Of a stretch of DNA of 64,000 nucleotides, positions 62,740 through 64,000 are shown in pieces (the first letter of the stretch is position 1; each line of letters begins with the position of its first letter). The DNA comes from Pseudomonadota bacterium. Lineage in GTDB: Bacteria > Pseudomonadota > Gammaproteobacteria > Burkholderiales > JABEVD01. A program made the translations under genes and the position numbers. The stretch spans positions 22,110 to 86,109 of the forward strand of contig JAJZRS010000011.1 of the NCBI GenBank assembly GCA_021802545.1. The letters run 5' to 3'. The notes beneath the pieces are model-generated. The model searched no databases. It worked only from the letters and a program-made list of their open reading frames with translations, and had not been told where the DNA came from.

Positions 62740-63315
62740 TTATTTTTTGGGGGTGTTCTCCTTATAATGCTTCAAAAGTTCCTCATTGCCGGAAAGCACC
62801 TCTAGCATCATTTGAATAAGAAGCACTGGGCCGGGAATAATGCCATTTTCCTCTATCTCTTGTTCAGCCAATTCTGGATCAATAGCAATCTCGACGTTTA
62901 CAACCCACCACACTTCTATCTTACGCAGCAAATCAACCAATTCATTGAACCTCTCGACGAGTTGGAGTTCCACTCCATTGAAAACTAGTGCGGGAAGTTC
63001 ATGGGCAAGAGAATTTCTGGTTTTTTTGAGTCGCTCAAATTTTTCGAGGTCTGATTGGTCGATGACGTTGTTCTCTATCAACCAATCAAGTGAGGCATAC
63101 AAAGGGCTTTTATTTCGGGAAAGAACGGTGCTTTCATATTTTTCATCGATGATTTCGCCATCCTTATCAAAACCGACCATATAGAAGGAGCGTATGCGGC
63201 CAACAATAGATTCCTTCAGAAGTTCGTAGGCTGTAAAGAAGAGTGACGCAGAGACTAAACGTTCTTGCATTACCGCTGGGGTTAGCATTTGTTCCCATTG
63301 TGTTGTGGCCGACAT
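62740..63315 (-). CDS. Predicted HEPN-like protein with RX4H motif
   Basis: A 191-residue, mostly alpha-helical protein. LKKTRNSLAHELPAL contains RNSLAH (Arg100 to His105), an RX4H spacing typical of HEPN ribonucleases. Otherwise no known domain is recognised. It is transcribed toward the T4SS block, downstream of the DUF4145-like gene with an 81-bp gap. A role in defence or toxin-like RNA cleavage is possible but unproven; residues 40-60 (YMVGFDKDGEIIDE) look like a beta-hairpin insert. Confidence 0.6.
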   Translation of the reverse strand: MSATTQWEQMLTPAVMQERLVSASLFFTAYELLKESIVGRIRSFYMVGFDKDGEIIDEKYESTVLSRNKSPLYASLDWLIENNVIDQSDLEKFERLKKTRNSLAHELPALVFNGVELQLVERFNELVDLLRKIEVWWVVNVEIAIDPELAEQEIEENGIIPGPVLLIQMMLEVLSGNEELLKHYKENTPKK

Positions 63316-63396
63316 GGTGGTCAGAATTAAGGTAATACGAGATAAGAAAGTGCAGGGGACAGGTAGCGTGGGGCTGTTCTTTCTCCGACGTAATGA

Positions 63397-64000
63397 TTAG
63401 GTACCAGCTTTTGAAGCTGCTTTTCTGGCAATGAATTCAGCATATTTTTCCGATAGCGTATAGACATATTCGAAAATTGCAACAGTGAAATCTAAAACGT
63501 CTTGAGCATTTTCTTTGGTAACTTCTTCATTGGATGCATGTGCGCCAATATTACGTTCTTTGCGAAGTGCGTTTGCCCATAGGGATAGGCGCTCGTCAAT
63601 AATACCGTCTGTTTTGAGCTTAGTGAGACCTTCCGCAAGCGTCTTGCTTGGTGCCCGCTCCTTTACAAGGCTTTCGAGAGCACGTCCACAAAGGACGACG
63701 GCAGCAGAATATATGCCATGGGCAATGCATTTCTGTGCGTCCTTGATATCACGTCGAGCGTTCTGTGGGATGGTAAGGCTGACTTCTACAGCGGTAGGTG
63801 TTGGCCATACACGTTCTGCGTGATCATACTCCCAGTTACCTGTTTCTGTCTGAATCGTCTGAGTAATGCCTACCAATGGGCCATCACAAGAAGGGCACTT
63901 CGCTAGCACCACTGCGTCAAAACCATCATTATCGTGGACAGCACCGCGTACTTGTGCGTTCACACGTACGGAGCAATGAGGGCAATCTATAACGACATTA
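63397..64000 (-). CDS. DUF4145-like protein with zinc ribbon and RX4H motif (5' end outside window)
   Basis: The readable part has an N-terminal zinc ribbon (CPHC near the window edge and CPSC about 32 residues later), an alpha-helical domain with ALESLVKERAPS, and LRKERNIGAHA where RNIGAH is an RX4H motif. This fits DUF4145, a HEPN-related family often found with restriction or defence genes. The frame stays open through the window edge, so the start codon is beyond 64,000; a GTG at 63963 would remove half of the zinc ribbon and is unlikely to be used. Confidence 0.7.
   Translation of the reverse strand, partial: NVVIDCPHCSVRVNAQVRGAVHDNDGFDAVVLAKCPSCDGPLVGITQTIQTETGNWEYDHAERVWPTPTAVEVSLTIPQNARRDIKDAQKCIAHGIYSAAVVLCGRALESLVKERAPSKTLAEGLTKLKTDGIIDERLSLWANALRKERNIGAHASNEEVTKENAQDVLDFTVAIFEYVYTLSEKYAEFIARKAASKAGT

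Larger units (their letters stand above)
55731..64000. mobile_element. Integrative (conjugative-type) element at tRNA-Lys, right end outside window
   Basis: Begins directly after tRNA-Lys(CTT) with a tyrosine integrase. It continues with small DNA-binding proteins, a T4SS-type gene block and a divergent accessory pair. Gene density, lower GC and lack of core genes set it apart from the preceding operons. The second attachment site and most transfer genes are not in the window. Confidence 0.8.

Noticed and set aside
62670..62819. A 49-codon frame starting MSGGWIFKWAIYG with a possible lipobox-like cysteine
   Set aside because: It has no ribosome-binding site and overlaps the 3' end of the HEPN-like gene by 80 bp. 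A truncated T4SS lipoprotein is possible, but support is too thin.

Overview
The window is one contiguous bacterial chromosome segment. Its housekeeping core (about 2.4-55.7 kb) is GC-rich, and an accessory element lies at each end. Gene content and order suggest a betaproteobacterium, perhaps Nitrosomonadales-like. The pointers are accB-accC-prmA followed by an MJ0042/DUF3426 zinc-ribbon protein, gpmI-envC-ctpA-moeB, yebC-ruvCAB-ybgC-tolQRAB-pal-cpoB-queEC, a single-chain glycine dehydrogenase and a FAD-type CDP-deoxyglucoseen-reductase homologue. The genus cannot be fixed from sequence alone. A four-gene pyruvate/2-oxoacid:ferredoxin oxidoreductase cluster, cytochrome c and DsbD suggest a respiratory organism with microaerobic or anaerobic capacity.

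Left end (1-2300): two small ORFs precede a large serine recombinase whose last codons run antisense through an intact tRNA-Arg(CCG). A second, broken copy of the tRNA 5' half lies 105 bp away beside a promoter-like sequence. This looks like the edge of an element integrated in the tRNA.

Core, 2.4-24.6 kb: cytochrome c and apaH; the ornithine-lipid pair olsB-olsA behind three 11-bp-phased PhoB half-sites; a PfkB kinase; a 2Fe-2S flavin reductase; cutA; dsbD plus a TlpA-like thioredoxin; aroQ-accB-accC-prmA; psiE; and gcvT-gcvH-gcvP behind a tandem glycine riboswitch with an attenuator hairpin. A decayed corA, an aldo-keto reductase, a methyltransferase, a Nudix hydrolase and an orphan flagellin-like gene follow.

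Core, 24.6-55.7 kb: the porG-porA-porB-GltD/ferredoxin cluster, moeB, ctpA, envC and gpmI lie on the minus strand. On the plus strand an ArsR regulator precedes an RND efflux pair, DUF2892, rhodanese, glutaredoxin, secB, an SH3 protein and gpsA; a perfect inverted repeat overlaps the predicted promoter of this run. trmL, an AI-2E-family permease and a cold-shock gene follow, then pyrC, yebC, ruvCAB (with a 45-bp duplication of the ruvC start), the Tol-Pal system, queE and queC.

Right end (55,731-64,000): two tRNA-Lys genes behind a consensus promoter are followed immediately by a tyrosine integrase. Next come a zinc-ribbon/HTH regulator, small DNA-binding proteins, a palindrome-bearing non-coding stretch and part of a type IV secretion operon (VirB6-like and VirB5-like proteins plus small membrane proteins). 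The operon stops after VirB5. It is followed on the other strand by two genes with HEPN-like RX4H motifs (one DUF4145-like and cut by the window end), a possible defence cargo. No CRISPR array, rRNA or insertion-sequence transposase was seen.
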